Source: Thiotrichaceae bacterium (GTDB lineage: Bacteria > Pseudomonadota > Gammaproteobacteria > Beggiatoales > Beggiatoaceae). From it: DNA of 64,000 nucleotides. Positions 53,272-63,134 of this stretch are shown here, piece after piece. The position numbers and the translations under genes are program-made. The stretch's first letter is position 1, and each line of letters opens with the position of its first letter. The notes under the pieces are model-generated. The model was given only the letters and a program-made list of their open reading frames with translations. It had not been told where the DNA came from and searched no databases. The DNA is taken from positions 434,001-498,000 of the forward strand of contig JAQTYU010000002.1 in NCBI GenBank assembly GCA_028688145.1, read 5' to 3'.

Positions 53272-53751
53272 ATGAGCTATCAAACTGCTGATCTATGCGA
53301 TGAAAATCCCGACCTCGTCAAAGTTGCAGACCCTTTGTTTAAAAGCTTTGGCAAGAAAACCTCATTCGGTGGGCAAATTGTCACGCTGAAAGTTCACGAA
53401 GATAACGTATTAGTGCGCGATCTTTTAGGTGAAGCAGGCGCGGGCAAAGTTTTAGTCGTCGATGGTGGCGGTTCATTGCGCTGTGCCTTGGTGGGCGACT
53501 TACTGGCAAAATTGGCAATCGATAATCATTGGGCTGGCATTATTGTCTATGGTTGCATTCGCGACTCCGCCACGATTAACCAAATGGACGTTGGCGTGAA
53601 AGCCTTAAACACCCATCCGCTGAAGAGCGTAAAGCGCGGACGGGGCGATAAAGATATTCCCATCAACTTTGCAGGCATCACCTTTTTTCCGGGTCATTAC
53701 CTGTATGCCGATGAAGATGGGGTTATCGTCTCTGAGAAATCTTTAGGGTAA
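53272..53751 (+). CDS. rraA: Regulator of ribonuclease activity A
   Basis: A 159-residue RraA, which forms a trimeric ring and inhibits RNase E by binding its C-terminal region. N-terminal YQTADLCDENPD, FGGKGF-like SFGGQIVTLK, GKVLVVDGGGSLRCALVGDL near 62, GWAGIIVYGCIRDS-type block near 90 and PGHYLYADEDGVIVS near 142 are typical. The same fold includes hydroxymethyl-oxoglutarate aldolases, but length and N-terminus fit RraA. Monocistronic with a terminator after a repeat. Confidence 0.95.
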   Translation: MSYQTADLCDENPDLVKVADPLFKSFGKKTSFGGQIVTLKVHEDNVLVRDLLGEAGAGKVLVVDGGGSLRCALVGDLLAKLAIDNHWAGIIVYGCIRDSATINQMDVGVKALNTHPLKSVKRGRGDKDIPINFAGITFFPGHYLYADEDGVIVSEKSLG

Positions 53752-53759
53752 TATCAAAT

Positions 53760-53841
53760 GCGCCCCTAAATCCCCTAAAGGGGACTTTAAAAGAATTCAT
53801 TTGCGTCTTTAGCCCCCTTTAGTAGGGGGTTGGGGGCGCAG
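53760..53841. repeat. Inverted repeat, family E
   Basis: GCGCCCCTAAATCCCC and its counterpart GGGGGTTGGGGGCGC bound an 82-base palindrome with CCCCTAAAGGGG and CCCCCTTTAGTAGGGGG sub-hairpins. Nearly identical to 56106-56189. Begins 9 bases after the rraA stop. Confidence 0.9.
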
Positions 53842-53871
53842 TTAAAAAAATTTAATACCAAACCAAAAACC

Positions 53872-53905
53872 AACGGAATGTAATGGAACAGCCTTACATT
53901 CCGTT
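53872..53905 (+). terminator. Rho-independent terminator
   Basis: AACGGAATGTAA (53872-53883) and TTACATTCCGTT (53894-53905), perfect 12-bp stem with 10-base loop, followed by CTCTGTTTTTA. Ends the rraA transcript. Confidence 0.85.
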
Positions 53906-53937
53906 CTCTGTTTTTAAGCCATTCAAGCGAACTCATT

Positions 53938-54189
53938 ATGAATCCAGAACAAGTGAAACAAATAATAGAAGCGGGTTTACCCGGCGCAATTGCACAGGTT
54001 CAAGGCGATGACGGCGTACACTTTGAAGCCGTGGTCATTGCTGCAAGCTTTGCAGGACAAACCCCCATTAAACGCCATCAAGTGGTGTTCGCCACCTTGG
54101 GCAATCGGATGCAAACCAACGAAATCCATGCCCTCGGTTTGAAAACCTACACGCCAGAACAATGGCAAACTTTAAATTCTACGAAATAG
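53938..54189 (+). CDS. ibaG: BolA/IbaG family protein
   Basis: An 83-residue BolA-type protein, the acid-stress/iron-sulfur partner that binds glutaredoxins. QIIEAGLPGAIAQVQGDDGV, HFEAVVIAASFAGQ and the helix-turn-helix-like KRHQVVFATLGNRMQTNEIH are typical; IbaG rather than BolA because of its size and place just before murA, as in other gammaproteobacteria. 10 bases separate it from murA. Confidence 0.93.
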   Translation: MNPEQVKQIIEAGLPGAIAQVQGDDGVHFEAVVIAASFAGQTPIKRHQVVFATLGNRMQTNEIHALGLKTYTPEQWQTLNSTK

Positions 54190-54196
54190 TTAATGA

Positions 54197-55459
<1,263 letters not shown>

Positions 55460-55467
55460 GAGTTGTT

Positions 55468-56100
55468 ATGCTCAAAATTGCATTATCGAAAGGGCGTATT
55501 TTTGATGAAACTTTGCCGCTGTTAGCGCAGGCAGGCATTGTGCCGCTGGATAACCCCGAAAAATCCCGCAAATTGATTTTAGACACCAATGATCCTGAAG
55601 TGAAATTGGTGATTATTCGCGCCACTGACGTGCCGACTTATGTGGAATATGGCGCGGCAGATTTGGGCGTGGCGGGCAAAGATGTGCTCATGGAATATGG
55701 CAGTGAAGGTTTGTATGAGCCTGTGGATTTAAAAATTGCCCAGTGCCGTTTAATGACCGCAGGTTTTGTGGACAAGCCCGCGCCCACGCATGGACGTTTA
55801 CGCATTGCCACCAAATACGTCAACACCGCACAGCGTTTCTTTGCGGAAAAAGGCATTCAAGTTGAAGTGATTAAACTCTATGGTTCGATGGAACTTGCGC
55901 CCTTAGTCGGTTTGGCAGATTGCATTGTGGACGTGGTGGACACGGGAAATACTTTGCGTGCCAATGGTTTAGCTCCGTTGGAACACATTGCCCACATCAG
56001 TTCGCGTTTGGTGGTGAATAAAGCCGCGATGAAAATGAAACACGCGCAAGTTAAACTGTTAATTCAGCAATTGCAGGCGGCGGTGGATAGTCGCGGTTAA
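55468..56100 (+). CDS. hisG: ATP phosphoribosyltransferase, short form
   Basis: First step of histidine synthesis: joins ATP and PRPP. 210 residues, the short HisG form that lacks the C-terminal regulatory domain and needs HisZ as partner. [18 protein letters not shown] start, [15 protein letters not shown] near 65 and the PRPP-binding region [19 protein letters not shown] near 150. It follows murA by 8 bases. hisD and hisC, the usual next genes in this arrangement, are not present; a repeat and convergent genes follow. Confidence 0.95.
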   Translation: MLKIALSKGRIFDETLPLLAQAGIVPLDNPEKSRKLILDTNDPEVKLVIIRATDVPTYVEYGAADLGVAGKDVLMEYGSEGLYEPVDLKIAQCRLMTAGFVDKPAPTHGRLRIATKYVNTAQRFFAEKGIQVEVIKLYGSMELAPLVGLADCIVDVVDTGNTLRANGLAPLEHIAHISSRLVVNKAAMKMKHAQVKLLIQQLQAAVDSRG

Positions 56101-56105
56101 TTTTT

Positions 56106-56189
56106 ACTGCGCCCCTAAATCCCCTAAAGGGGACTTAAAACCACTTTAATATTTGTGTTTAGCCCCCTTTAGGGGGTTGGGGGCGCAGT
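56106..56189. repeat. Inverted repeat, family E
   Basis: ACTGCGCCCC (56106-56115) and GGGGCGCAGT (56180-56189) bound an 84-base palindrome with CCCCTAAAGGGG and CCCCCTTTAGGGGG hairpins. Almost the same as 53760-53841. It separates convergent hisG and the binding-protein gene. Confidence 0.9.
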
Positions 56190-56192
56190 CTC

Positions 56193-57398
56193 TTATTTCT
56201 TAAGATATGGACAAGTGCTTTGCTCTAAACTCCGAAATGCCAGATCGCCCGGAATGACTTGTTTTACGGTGTAATAATCCCAAGGTTTTTTGGATTCGCT
56301 GGGCTTTTTCACTTCGACTAAATACATATCGTGCACCATGCGCCCATCTTCACGCAGTTTCGCATTACGTGCAAAAAAGTCATTAATCGGTAATTCGCGC
56401 ATTTTCGCAATCACTGCGCTGGCTTCGTCAGTTTTTGCGGCATCAATCGCTTTAAAATAATGGGTCAAAGCAGAATAAACCCCCGCTTGCACCATGGTTG
56501 GGGCGCGCTGATGTTTCGCCATAAAGCGTTCTGACCACGCGCGGGTTTGCTCGTCATAATCCCAATAAAAAGCAGTGGTGAATAATAAACCCTGCGTTGC
56601 TTCTAATCCTAAGCTATGAATATCGCTGATAAATACCAATAAACCTGCAAGCTTTTGACCTGCTTGAGTAATTCCCATTTTAGCAGCTTGTTTAATACTG
56701 TTAATCGTGTCATTGCCTGCATTAGCAAGCCCGATAATTTGTGCTTTAGAAGCCCGTGCTTTTTCTAAAAACTCGGATAAGTCAGGGGCTTGAAAAGGAT
56801 GTTTGGCTGAGCCTAAAATTTTGCCGCCTCGCGCTTTAATCACACGGCTAACATCATCTTCTAAAGCGTGCCCAAAAGTGTAATCCGCCGTGAGGAAAAA
56901 CCAAGATTCACCGCCTTGTTGGATAATCGCGTTTGCTGTGCCTGCGGCGAGTGAATAAGTATCAAACACCCAATGTATGCCTGTGGGCGAACAATCTTTA
57001 TTGGTCAAACTGGGGGAAGCCGCACCTGTGGTAATCACCATGCGATTTTTAGTTTTTCCCAATTGTTGAACTGCCAAGGCAGTTGATGAAGTTACCATTT
57101 CGGTAATCACATCAACTTTTTGATTTTCAAACCAATCCTTGGCAATACTGGTAGCAATATCGCCTTTATTTTGATGATTGGCTGAAATCAATTCAATTGG
57201 TTTGCCCTGAATTTTGCCGCCAAAGTCATCAATTGCCATTTGTGCGGCAACGATTGCGCCTTGTCCTCCAATATCGGCATAGGTGGCGTGTAGATCGGTT
57301 AAAACTCCAACTTTAATAACGTCATCAGAAATCGGCGCGGCTGCCAAATTGACCACGGCACTCAGTCCGACAATTCCAAAATAGTGGCTGAAACGCAT
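56193..57398 (-). CDS. Periplasmic binding protein, branched-chain amino acid/urea type
   Basis: A 401-residue Peripla_BP_6-type protein: signal (FGIVGLSAVVNLAAA), then IKVGVLTDLHATYADIGGQG, MAIDDFGGKIQGKPIELISA, and WVFDTYSLAAGTANAIIQQG followed by FFLTADYTFGHALEDDVSRV. AGGA before the ATG at 57398 supports this start. It overlaps nothing but follows the PF04392-type binding protein by 25 bases, so the two may be one transcript. No Liv permease or ATPase is here; it may be a sensing protein. Ligand unknown. Confidence 0.88.
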   Translation of the reverse strand: MRFSHYFGIVGLSAVVNLAAAPISDDVIKVGVLTDLHATYADIGGQGAIVAAQMAIDDFGGKIQGKPIELISANHQNKGDIATSIAKDWFENQKVDVITEMVTSSTALAVQQLGKTKNRMVITTGAASPSLTNKDCSPTGIHWVFDTYSLAAGTANAIIQQGGESWFFLTADYTFGHALEDDVSRVIKARGGKILGSAKHPFQAPDLSEFLEKARASKAQIIGLANAGNDTINSIKQAAKMGITQAGQKLAGLLVFISDIHSLGLEATQGLLFTTAFYWDYDEQTRAWSERFMAKHQRAPTMVQAGVYSALTHYFKAIDAAKTDEASAVIAKMRELPINDFFARNAKLREDGRMVHDMYLVEVKKPSESKKPWDYYTVKQVIPGDLAFRSLEQSTCPYLKK

Positions 57399-57423
57399 AA
57401 TATATCCTACTAAATTATCTGAG

Positions 57424-58401
57424 TTATTGAATAATATGGGCGGCATTTTTGAGTAATTGAGCAGAAAAAGTAATGCCTAATTTTCTGGCCAACTTTTGAT
57501 TTAAATAAAGCACATCATGTTGATTATGGCTAATTGAAATCTCTTGTGGTGACGTACCCGCCAATATTTTGAGTGCCGTATTGGCAGCCCATTCGCCTTG
57601 TTCTTTCGGGTCTTTAACAATCCCGAGCAATACCAAGGGGGCAAGCCATGCGTGCGCCCCGCCAAAAGGCACGCGGATATTTTTCTCCACAAATCGCTGT
57701 GCTTCTGGGTCGTTCCAACCAGGAATCGTTTTTGGGTTTTCAAGAATTAACACATCGACCTCATTTTGCAAGGTGAGCAGTTGTTGCTTCCATTCCTCAA
57801 AATTATTGGCAAAATAGACTTTATCAAAGTGAAAGTTTAAATGTTTTTCGTAACCTTCTTGTTCTTTGCGCTCAGAAAAACCATCGCCTGAAAGAAAGCC
57901 GACCCGTTTGCCTTTAGCATAGCGGAGTAGATGATGAATGATTTCATCCAGACGACTGATTTCTAACATTCCTGTAACGTTTTTGTAAGGAAATTCATAG
58001 GCACTGACATCCCAATTGATGCCACAGAATATGAAGGGAAGTGCTTCATCTTTGAAGTAAGGCACGATCAAGTAACGGGCAGGATCATCATCAGAAGTAA
58101 TGACCAGATCGGGTTTAAAATGCTCAATCTGCGCTTTAATCCGTAATGCCGCAACCCGTTTAGATTCGTCGGTAGATCGTCGCTTGGTGTCCATGTAGGC
58201 AATTTTTAATTCAACACCTGCATTTTTCAAAATGCGTTGTATTGCTTCGCTGATGCCATCGCTCCACGGATAGCCTTGATGATAGGCATTGACATATAAA
58301 ATGCGCTTACCTGCAAAGTCTTCTGCAAAACCGTTCATGCTGAAAAAAAATAAACTCAACAGCTTGATAAATTTCCAGACAGTCGATTTATTTAGTGTCA
58401 A
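57424..58401 (-). CDS. Periplasmic ABC-substrate-binding protein (PF04392 type), copy 2
   Basis: A 325-residue exported protein with signal peptide (FIKLLSLFFFSMNGFA) and two alpha/beta lobes: GKRILYVNAYHQGYPWSDGI, VELKIAYMDTKRRSTDESKR, DLVITSDDDPARYLIVPYFK, GWNDPEAQRFVEKNIRVPFG. The start is a TTG with a perfect AGGAGG 7 bases upstream. It is a close paralogue of 58735. Proteins of this family often feed sensor kinases or cyclases instead of a transporter. Ligand unknown. Confidence 0.85.
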   Translation of the reverse strand: MTLNKSTVWKFIKLLSLFFFSMNGFAEDFAGKRILYVNAYHQGYPWSDGISEAIQRILKNAGVELKIAYMDTKRRSTDESKRVAALRIKAQIEHFKPDLVITSDDDPARYLIVPYFKDEALPFIFCGINWDVSAYEFPYKNVTGMLEISRLDEIIHHLLRYAKGKRVGFLSGDGFSERKEQEGYEKHLNFHFDKVYFANNFEEWKQQLLTLQNEVDVLILENPKTIPGWNDPEAQRFVEKNIRVPFGGAHAWLAPLVLLGIVKDPKEQGEWAANTALKILAGTSPQEISISHNQHDVLYLNQKLARKLGITFSAQLLKNAAHIIQ

Positions 58402-58734
58402 GTGTAGTCCTCCTAAAAGTTAGTCAACAGCAGCATAGATTACTCAATCATTTAATGACATGCAAAAGATGTGACTAATACACTAGGAAACTTCGTAAAC
58501 TGGATTGGGATGGTAAATTTGCGGTCACAAATGGACCAATTAGAATAGTTTTAACCCAGTGTAAACTTGCAGGTCACTGTATTTTTAAGTACCCATGAGC
58601 AGATGGAAATCTATCTCTGAAAGAGGGTATTTAGAAAATACCCTCTCAGTTTACATAGCTTAACTTATGTGGAGCTTATCAAAACGGCATCGAATAATTG
58701 CGAATAAAACCGCTTTGAATAGATTCAGGTTTGC
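58402..58734. other. Intergenic region between the two PF04392-type genes
   Basis: 333 bases without a gene. It holds the AGGAGG site of copy 2 and the hairpin AGAGGGTATTT/AAATACCCTCT at 58622-58646, likely the terminator of copy 1 about 90 bases after its stop. No other signal. Confidence 0.5.
58622..58646 (-). terminator. Hairpin downstream of copy 1 binding protein
   Basis: Perfect 11-bp stem with a 3-base loop on the minus strand. No clear T-run beyond the stem. Confidence 0.55.
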
Positions 58735-59691
58735 TTACGGAATGATCTGATCGGTCATTTTCAGCACTTCCGCAGAAAAGTTGATTCCCAATTTTTTGGC
58801 AAGCGTTTGATTGATATAAAGCTTGTCGTTTTGATTTGCGACGATGGGAATATCTTTAGGATTTGTGCCCGCCAAAATTTGCAGAACCATCTGAGCTGCC
58901 AGCTCGCCTTGTTCTTGCGGGCTTTTCATAATCCCTAAGACCATTAACGGCGCAAGCCACTCGTGGGAGGCAATGATTGGGATTTTAATATGCTGTTCAA
59001 CAAAACTTTTAGCCTCTTGTTGATTCCAACCCAGCACTGTGCTGGAGCTTTCAATCAACATAATATCGACCTGATTTTGCAGTGCTAAGTAATCTTGTTT
59101 CCACTCTTCAAAATTGTGTGCAAAATAAACTTGCTCAAATTTGAAATGTAAATATTTTTCATATCCCTCATGCAAACGCCGTTCAGAAAAACCATCGCCT
59201 GCAATAAAACCCATACGCTTCCCCCGTATATGTGCTTGCAGTAGCGGGATTGCGCGGTCGAGATGGCTAACTTCTAAAACCCCCGTCACATTTTGATAGG
59301 GCAAACCATATAAACTGGCATCCCAATTGACTCCGCAAAACACGAAAGGCAATTCTTCATCTTTGAAATAAGGCACGATTAAATACTGTACAGGATCGTC
59401 ATCCGAGACAATCACCGCATCGGGCTTGAAGCTCTCGATTTGTGCTTTGATACGTAAGGCAGAAACCCGCTTCGATTCATCAGTCGCACGCCGCTTAGTA
59501 TCCATATACGCAATTTTTAATTGGATGCCTTTGGCTTGTAATACTTGTTGGATCGCATTGCTGATACCGTCGCTCCACGGATAACCTTGATGATACGCAT
59601 TCACGTATAACACCCGTTTACCCGTGAGCTGTTCGGCAGCACTCTGAGCGCAGAGCAAGATCAGCACGAACACTCCCATTAACTTCCACAC
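58735..59691 (-). CDS. Periplasmic ABC-substrate-binding protein (PF04392 type), copy 1
   Basis: Paralogue of 57424 along the full length: GKRVLYVNAYHQGYPWSDGI, LKIAYMDTKRRATDESKRVS, VSDDDPVQYLIVPYFKDEEL, GFSERRLHEGYEKYLHFKFE and KLGINFSAEVLK. A GTG at 59691 with GGGGGAA 7 bases upstream gives a signal peptide (KLMGVFVLILLCAQSAAEQ); the frame is open to a TTG at 59763 and an ATG at 59721 is also possible. The pair may result from duplication. Ligand unknown. Confidence 0.83.
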   Translation of the reverse strand: MWKLMGVFVLILLCAQSAAEQLTGKRVLYVNAYHQGYPWSDGISNAIQQVLQAKGIQLKIAYMDTKRRATDESKRVSALRIKAQIESFKPDAVIVSDDDPVQYLIVPYFKDEELPFVFCGVNWDASLYGLPYQNVTGVLEVSHLDRAIPLLQAHIRGKRMGFIAGDGFSERRLHEGYEKYLHFKFEQVYFAHNFEEWKQDYLALQNQVDIMLIESSSTVLGWNQQEAKSFVEQHIKIPIIASHEWLAPLMVLGIMKSPQEQGELAAQMVLQILAGTNPKDIPIVANQNDKLYINQTLAKKLGINFSAEVLKMTDQIIP

Positions 59692-59892
59692 CACAAATTC
59701 CCCCAAGTTAGTCACCCACATGCAAGATTTTGCATGTTTCGCATGTGTTGTACTGCTATTCAAAGTGTATGAATGGAATAAGATTTCAAGATAATGTCAT
59801 ATTGTTACTTTATTGTTTTAGAGAGATCACTTAATTATTATGCAAAAATTGTGAAAGATTCGCGCTATTTCCCTATTATTTTCTTTGATACT

Positions 59893-60009
59893 TTTAGGAG
59901 TTACGCAGTTAAATTAATAAAGTATTAATTCAAAGAGCTTTATCAAGCGTGAGGTGTATGGCGGCTACGCCTTATACACCCTACGAACTACTTATGCGTA
60001 ACGCCTAAA
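59893..60009. repeat. MITE-like inverted repeat with family C in the loop
   Basis: TTTAGGAGTTACGCA (59893-59907) and TGCGTAACGCCTAAA (59995-60009) match at 13 of 15 positions as inverted ends of a 117-base non-coding element. The loop has GGTGTAT...ATACACC (59953-59980), a family C palindrome as at 8244-8269. One end also occurs alone near 3247. The rest of 59764-60131 shows no gene. Confidence 0.75.
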
Positions 60010-60131
60010 CTTTAATAAACTTAACTCATATTCATCGCGCTTGGATAAAAGAGACTAGACTGATTAAATATTGAAAGCTACTTGATTGACGTGAACGTAA
60101 ACGGTAATCTTGTTATGTGATGGAGGTCACT

Positions 60132-60278
60132 ATGAAACTACAATTTTTCCCCATGTGGAACAACTTATACTTTTCCGCCTACAAACCCTATTATCAAACT
60201 TGGGTACAGGTACAGCGGCAAGTATTGATTTGTAGTATGTTCAACTTAATTCTGCTGAAAAAAATTACAAAATCATGA
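60132..60278 (+). CDS. 48-codon ORF coupled to the liuB start
   Basis: ATG at 60132 preceded by GGAGG 5 bases upstream, the best ribosome site in this area, and a stop (TGA 60276-60278) that overlaps the liuB ATG (60275-60277). The product starts [18 protein letters not shown] and ends [10 protein letters not shown]; it is aromatic-rich (five Tyr, four Phe, two Trp), basic and has no recognised domain. liuB itself has no clear ribosome site other than inside this ORF, so translation coupling is likely. It could be a true small protein or a leader whose only job is to deliver ribosomes. Confidence 0.55.
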   Translation: MKLQFFPMWNNLYFSAYKPYYQTWVQVQRQVLICSMFNLILLKKITKS

Positions 60279-61882
60279 GCATCCTGAAAACCACCTTAGA
60301 TAGTCGTTCCGACAGCTTTCGCGACAATACCGCCGCGATGCAAAATTTAGTGCAAGACTTACGCGATAAAGTAAATCTCATCAGCCAAGGCGGGGGCGAA
60401 CGCGCCCGCGCCAAACATTTGGAACGTGGTAAATTATTACCGCGTGAACGCATTCGCACCTTATTAGACGTAGGCTCGCCATTTTTAGAACTTTCCCAAT
60501 TTGCCGCCTACGGCATGTATGGCAATGAAGTCCCCGCTGCGGGCGTAATTACAGGGATTGGGCGGGTCATGGGCGTAGAGTGCATGATTGTCGCCAACGA
60601 TGCCACGGTGAAAGGCGGCACTTATTACCCGCTCACCGTGAAAAAGCATTTACGCGCCCAAGAAATCGCGTTAATCAATCGTTTACCCTGCATTTATTTA
60701 GTCGATTCAGGTGGCGCATTCCTGCCCAAACAAGACGAAGTTTTTCCTGATAAAGAGCATTTCGGGCGAATTTTCTACAATCAAGCCACAATGTCAGGTT
60801 TAGGGATTCCGCAAATCGCGGTGGTGATGGGTTCTTGCACCGCAGGCGGCGCGTATGTGCCTGCGATGTCCGATGAAAGCATCATCGTCAAAAATCAAGG
60901 TACGATTTTTTTAGGCGGCCCGCCGCTGGTCAAAGCTGCCACGGGCGAAGTGGTGACGGCGGAAGATTTAGGCGGTGCAGATGTGCATTGTCGAGTGTCG
61001 GGAGTTACCGACCACTATGCCCGCGATGACCGCCACGCCTTGGCAATTGCGCGGCAAATTGTGGCAAATTTGAATCGGGTGAAACGTCCGCCCGTGGCAA
61101 TTCGTCAACCTGCACCGCCCTTATTTGACCCGCAAGAAATTTACGGCGTGATTCCCAACGATGCCCGTAAACCTTTCGACATTCGCGAAATCATTGCACG
61201 CGTGGTCGATTGTTCAGAATTTGACGAATTCAAACAATTGTACGGCACGACTTTAGTTTGCGGCTTCGCGCATATTTGGGGCTATCCCGTCGGTATCGTC
61301 GCCAACAACGGCATTTTATTTTCCGAAGCTGCCCAAAAAGGCGCGCATTTTATTGAATTGTGCAGCCAACGCGGCATTCCCTTGGTATTTTTGCAAAATA
61401 TCACGGGCTTCATGGTTGGCAAAAAATATGAATCGGGCGGCATTGCCAAAGATGGCGCGAAAATGGTGACGGCGGTCGCCTGTGCCAAAGTGCCAAAATT
61501 CACGGTGTTGCTGGGCGGTAGTTTTGGCGCGGGCAATTATGGGATGTGCGGACGCGCTTATAGCCCGCATTTCCTGTGGATGTGGCCCAATGCCCGCATT
61601 TCAGTGATGGGCGGCGAGCAGGCGGCGAATGTATTGGCGCAAATTCGGCGCGACAATTTTGAAGCTGACGGCAAAGACTGGGCAAAAACCGAAGAAGAGA
61701 TTTTTAAAAATCCGATTCGGGAGCAGTATGAAACCCAAGGACATCCGTATTATGCCAGTGCGCGACTCTGGGACGACGGCATTATTGACCCTGCGGACAC
61801 GCGCATGGTCTTGGGTTTGGGCTTGTCAGTGAGCATGAATGCTGATTTTGAAAAGACTCAATTTGGCGTGTTTCGGATGTAA
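60275..61882 (+). CDS. liuB: Methylcrotonyl-CoA carboxylase carboxyltransferase (beta) subunit
   Basis: Carboxylates 3-methylcrotonyl-CoA from carboxybiotin in leucine/isovalerate breakdown. 535 residues, usual size. Carboxyltransferase motifs: [19 protein letters not shown] near 143, [19 protein letters not shown] near 189, [14 protein letters not shown] near 215, [16 protein letters not shown] near 371 and [15 protein letters not shown] near 445. The [15 protein letters not shown] and [14 protein letters not shown] forms fit MCC beta rather than propionyl- or acetyl-CoA carboxylase. The biotin subunit (liuD) is not in the window. Confidence 0.93.
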   Translation: MSILKTTLDSRSDSFRDNTAAMQNLVQDLRDKVNLISQGGGERARAKHLERGKLLPRERIRTLLDVGSPFLELSQFAAYGMYGNEVPAAGVITGIGRVMGVECMIVANDATVKGGTYYPLTVKKHLRAQEIALINRLPCIYLVDSGGAFLPKQDEVFPDKEHFGRIFYNQATMSGLGIPQIAVVMGSCTAGGAYVPAMSDESIIVKNQGTIFLGGPPLVKAATGEVVTAEDLGGADVHCRVSGVTDHYARDDRHALAIARQIVANLNRVKRPPVAIRQPAPPLFDPQEIYGVIPNDARKPFDIREIIARVVDCSEFDEFKQLYGTTLVCGFAHIWGYPVGIVANNGILFSEAAQKGAHFIELCSQRGIPLVFLQNITGFMVGKKYESGGIAKDGAKMVTAVACAKVPKFTVLLGGSFGAGNYGMCGRAYSPHFLWMWPNARISVMGGEQAANVLAQIRRDNFEADGKDWAKTEEEIFKNPIREQYETQGHPYYASARLWDDGIIDPADTRMVLGLGLSVSMNADFEKTQFGVFRM

Positions 61883-61884
61883 TC

Positions 61885-62682
61885 ATGCAAAATTATACGT
61901 ATTTACAAACGCAGCTCGCGGTGAATGGCGTGGCGACGGTGAGTTTAAACCGTCCAAAATTACACAATGCTTTTGATGAAATTTTAATCGCAGAACTCAC
62001 GGAATGCTTGCAAACTTTGGAAGCGATGCCTGAAGTACGTCTCGTCATTCTGCGAGCAGAGGGCAATAGTTTTTCTGCGGGCGCAGATTTGAATTGGATG
62101 CAGCGCATGGCGAAATATTCCGAGGCGGAAAATTTCAAAGATGCGATGAACTTAGCGGAACTGATGAAAACCCTAAATTTCCTCAAAAAGCCGACGTTGG
62201 CAATGGTGCAAGGCGCGGCATTTGGGGGTGGTGTGGGTTTGGTGGCGTGTTGTGATGTGGTCGTCGCCACGGAAAATGCGAGTTTTTGTTTGTCAGAAGT
62301 GAAGCTCGGTTTAATTCCTGCGGTGATTTCACCTTATGTGATTGCAGCCATTGGTGAGCGGGCGGCACGACGTTATTTTCTCACAGCAGAGCGGTTTGAT
62401 GTGTACGCGGCGCAACGTTTGGGGCTGGTGCATGAAGTGGTGTCCGATGCGGCGGCATTGCAGGCGAAAACGGATGAGTTAATTAAGATTTTGCTGCAAA
62501 ATAGTCCAAATGCGGTGGTGGCGGCAAAAGATTTAATTTATGCAGTCAGCGCGGCGAAAATTGACGAGGCACTGATTGCTGAAACGGCGCGGCGCATTGC
62601 ACAAATGCGGGCTTCTGAACAAGGTAAACAGGGTTTAAGCGCGTTTTTAGAAAAGCGTAAACCTGATTGGGTTGTGGCGTAA
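61885..62682 (+). CDS. liuC: Methylglutaconyl-CoA hydratase-like enoyl-CoA hydratase
   Basis: Crotonase-fold enzyme, 265 residues. VATVSLNRPKLHNAFDEILI near 16, SAGADLNWMQRMAKYSEAEN near 66 (the oxyanion Ala-Gly-Ala-Asp), AAFGGGVGLVACCDVVVATE near 112 and SEVKLGLIPAVISPYVI near 136 with the catalytic Glu. NWMQRMAKYS is typical of the liuC branch. It begins 2 bases after liuB, so it is in the same operon; hydrates 3-methylglutaconyl-CoA to HMG-CoA. liuA, D and E are absent here. Confidence 0.92.
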   Translation: MQNYTYLQTQLAVNGVATVSLNRPKLHNAFDEILIAELTECLQTLEAMPEVRLVILRAEGNSFSAGADLNWMQRMAKYSEAENFKDAMNLAELMKTLNFLKKPTLAMVQGAAFGGGVGLVACCDVVVATENASFCLSEVKLGLIPAVISPYVIAAIGERAARRYFLTAERFDVYAAQRLGLVHEVVSDAAALQAKTDELIKILLQNSPNAVVAAKDLIYAVSAAKIDEALIAETARRIAQMRASEQGKQGLSAFLEKRKPDWVVA

Positions 62683-62776
62683 GTTATATTTTGGAAACAG
62701 CGTTATTTCTTAATGGGAGATGACGCTGTTTCTTGCGAAAAACTGATCGTAATCAAATTAAATACCGCCATTTTTT

Positions 62777-62953
62777 ATGTCGCCTCATATTTCATACAAA
62801 CACGATAGTTTGGTTAAATTTGAAAGCGATTTCAGTATTGCTCCTCGTTCGCGCTTGCAATTAATCGATGGCTAAATGTTGTCGTGGTATGGCAGTCGTG
62901 CGATTCAGGGAATGCCGTATTTACAGGATGTTGTGTTTAAACTGAGTTCGTAA
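62777..62953 (+). pseudogene. Short interrupted ORF, possible gene remnant
   Basis: A 59-codon frame starting ATG at 62777 with an in-frame TAA at 62873-62875 (32 codons: MSPHISYKHDSLVKFESDFS to RLQLIDG), then ATG-Leu-Ser-Trp to a stop at 62953. Reading through the stop gives a continuous, plausible sequence ending YLQDVVFKLSS. A single CAA to TAA change would explain it. No family recognised and no clear ribosome site, so it is a weak call. Confidence 0.3.
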
Positions 62954-62960
62954 AAATTAA

Positions 62961-63092
62961 CTGCGCCCCTAAGTCTCCTGAAGGGTGTTTTAAAATAGTT
63001 AGTTGTAGCCCGTATGGAGCGTAGCGGAATGCGGGAATTCGGAGCTAAGAACTTCAATCCCCCCGCATTCCGCTTCGCTCCATACGGGCTAC
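62961..63092. repeat. Half family E followed by complete family F palindrome
   Basis: CTGCGCCCCTAAGTCTCC (62961-62978) is a left half of family E. Then 31-base arms 63005-63035 and 63062-63092, starting GTAGCCCGTATGGAGCGTAG, are reverse complements with one mismatch. A worn copy of one F arm with an E right half is at 29932-30014. No coding potential in 62954-63134. Confidence 0.85.
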
Positions 63093-63134
63093 TTTAAAAA
63101 CCTTCCCACAAATCAGCAAGATGAGGCCTTCAAA

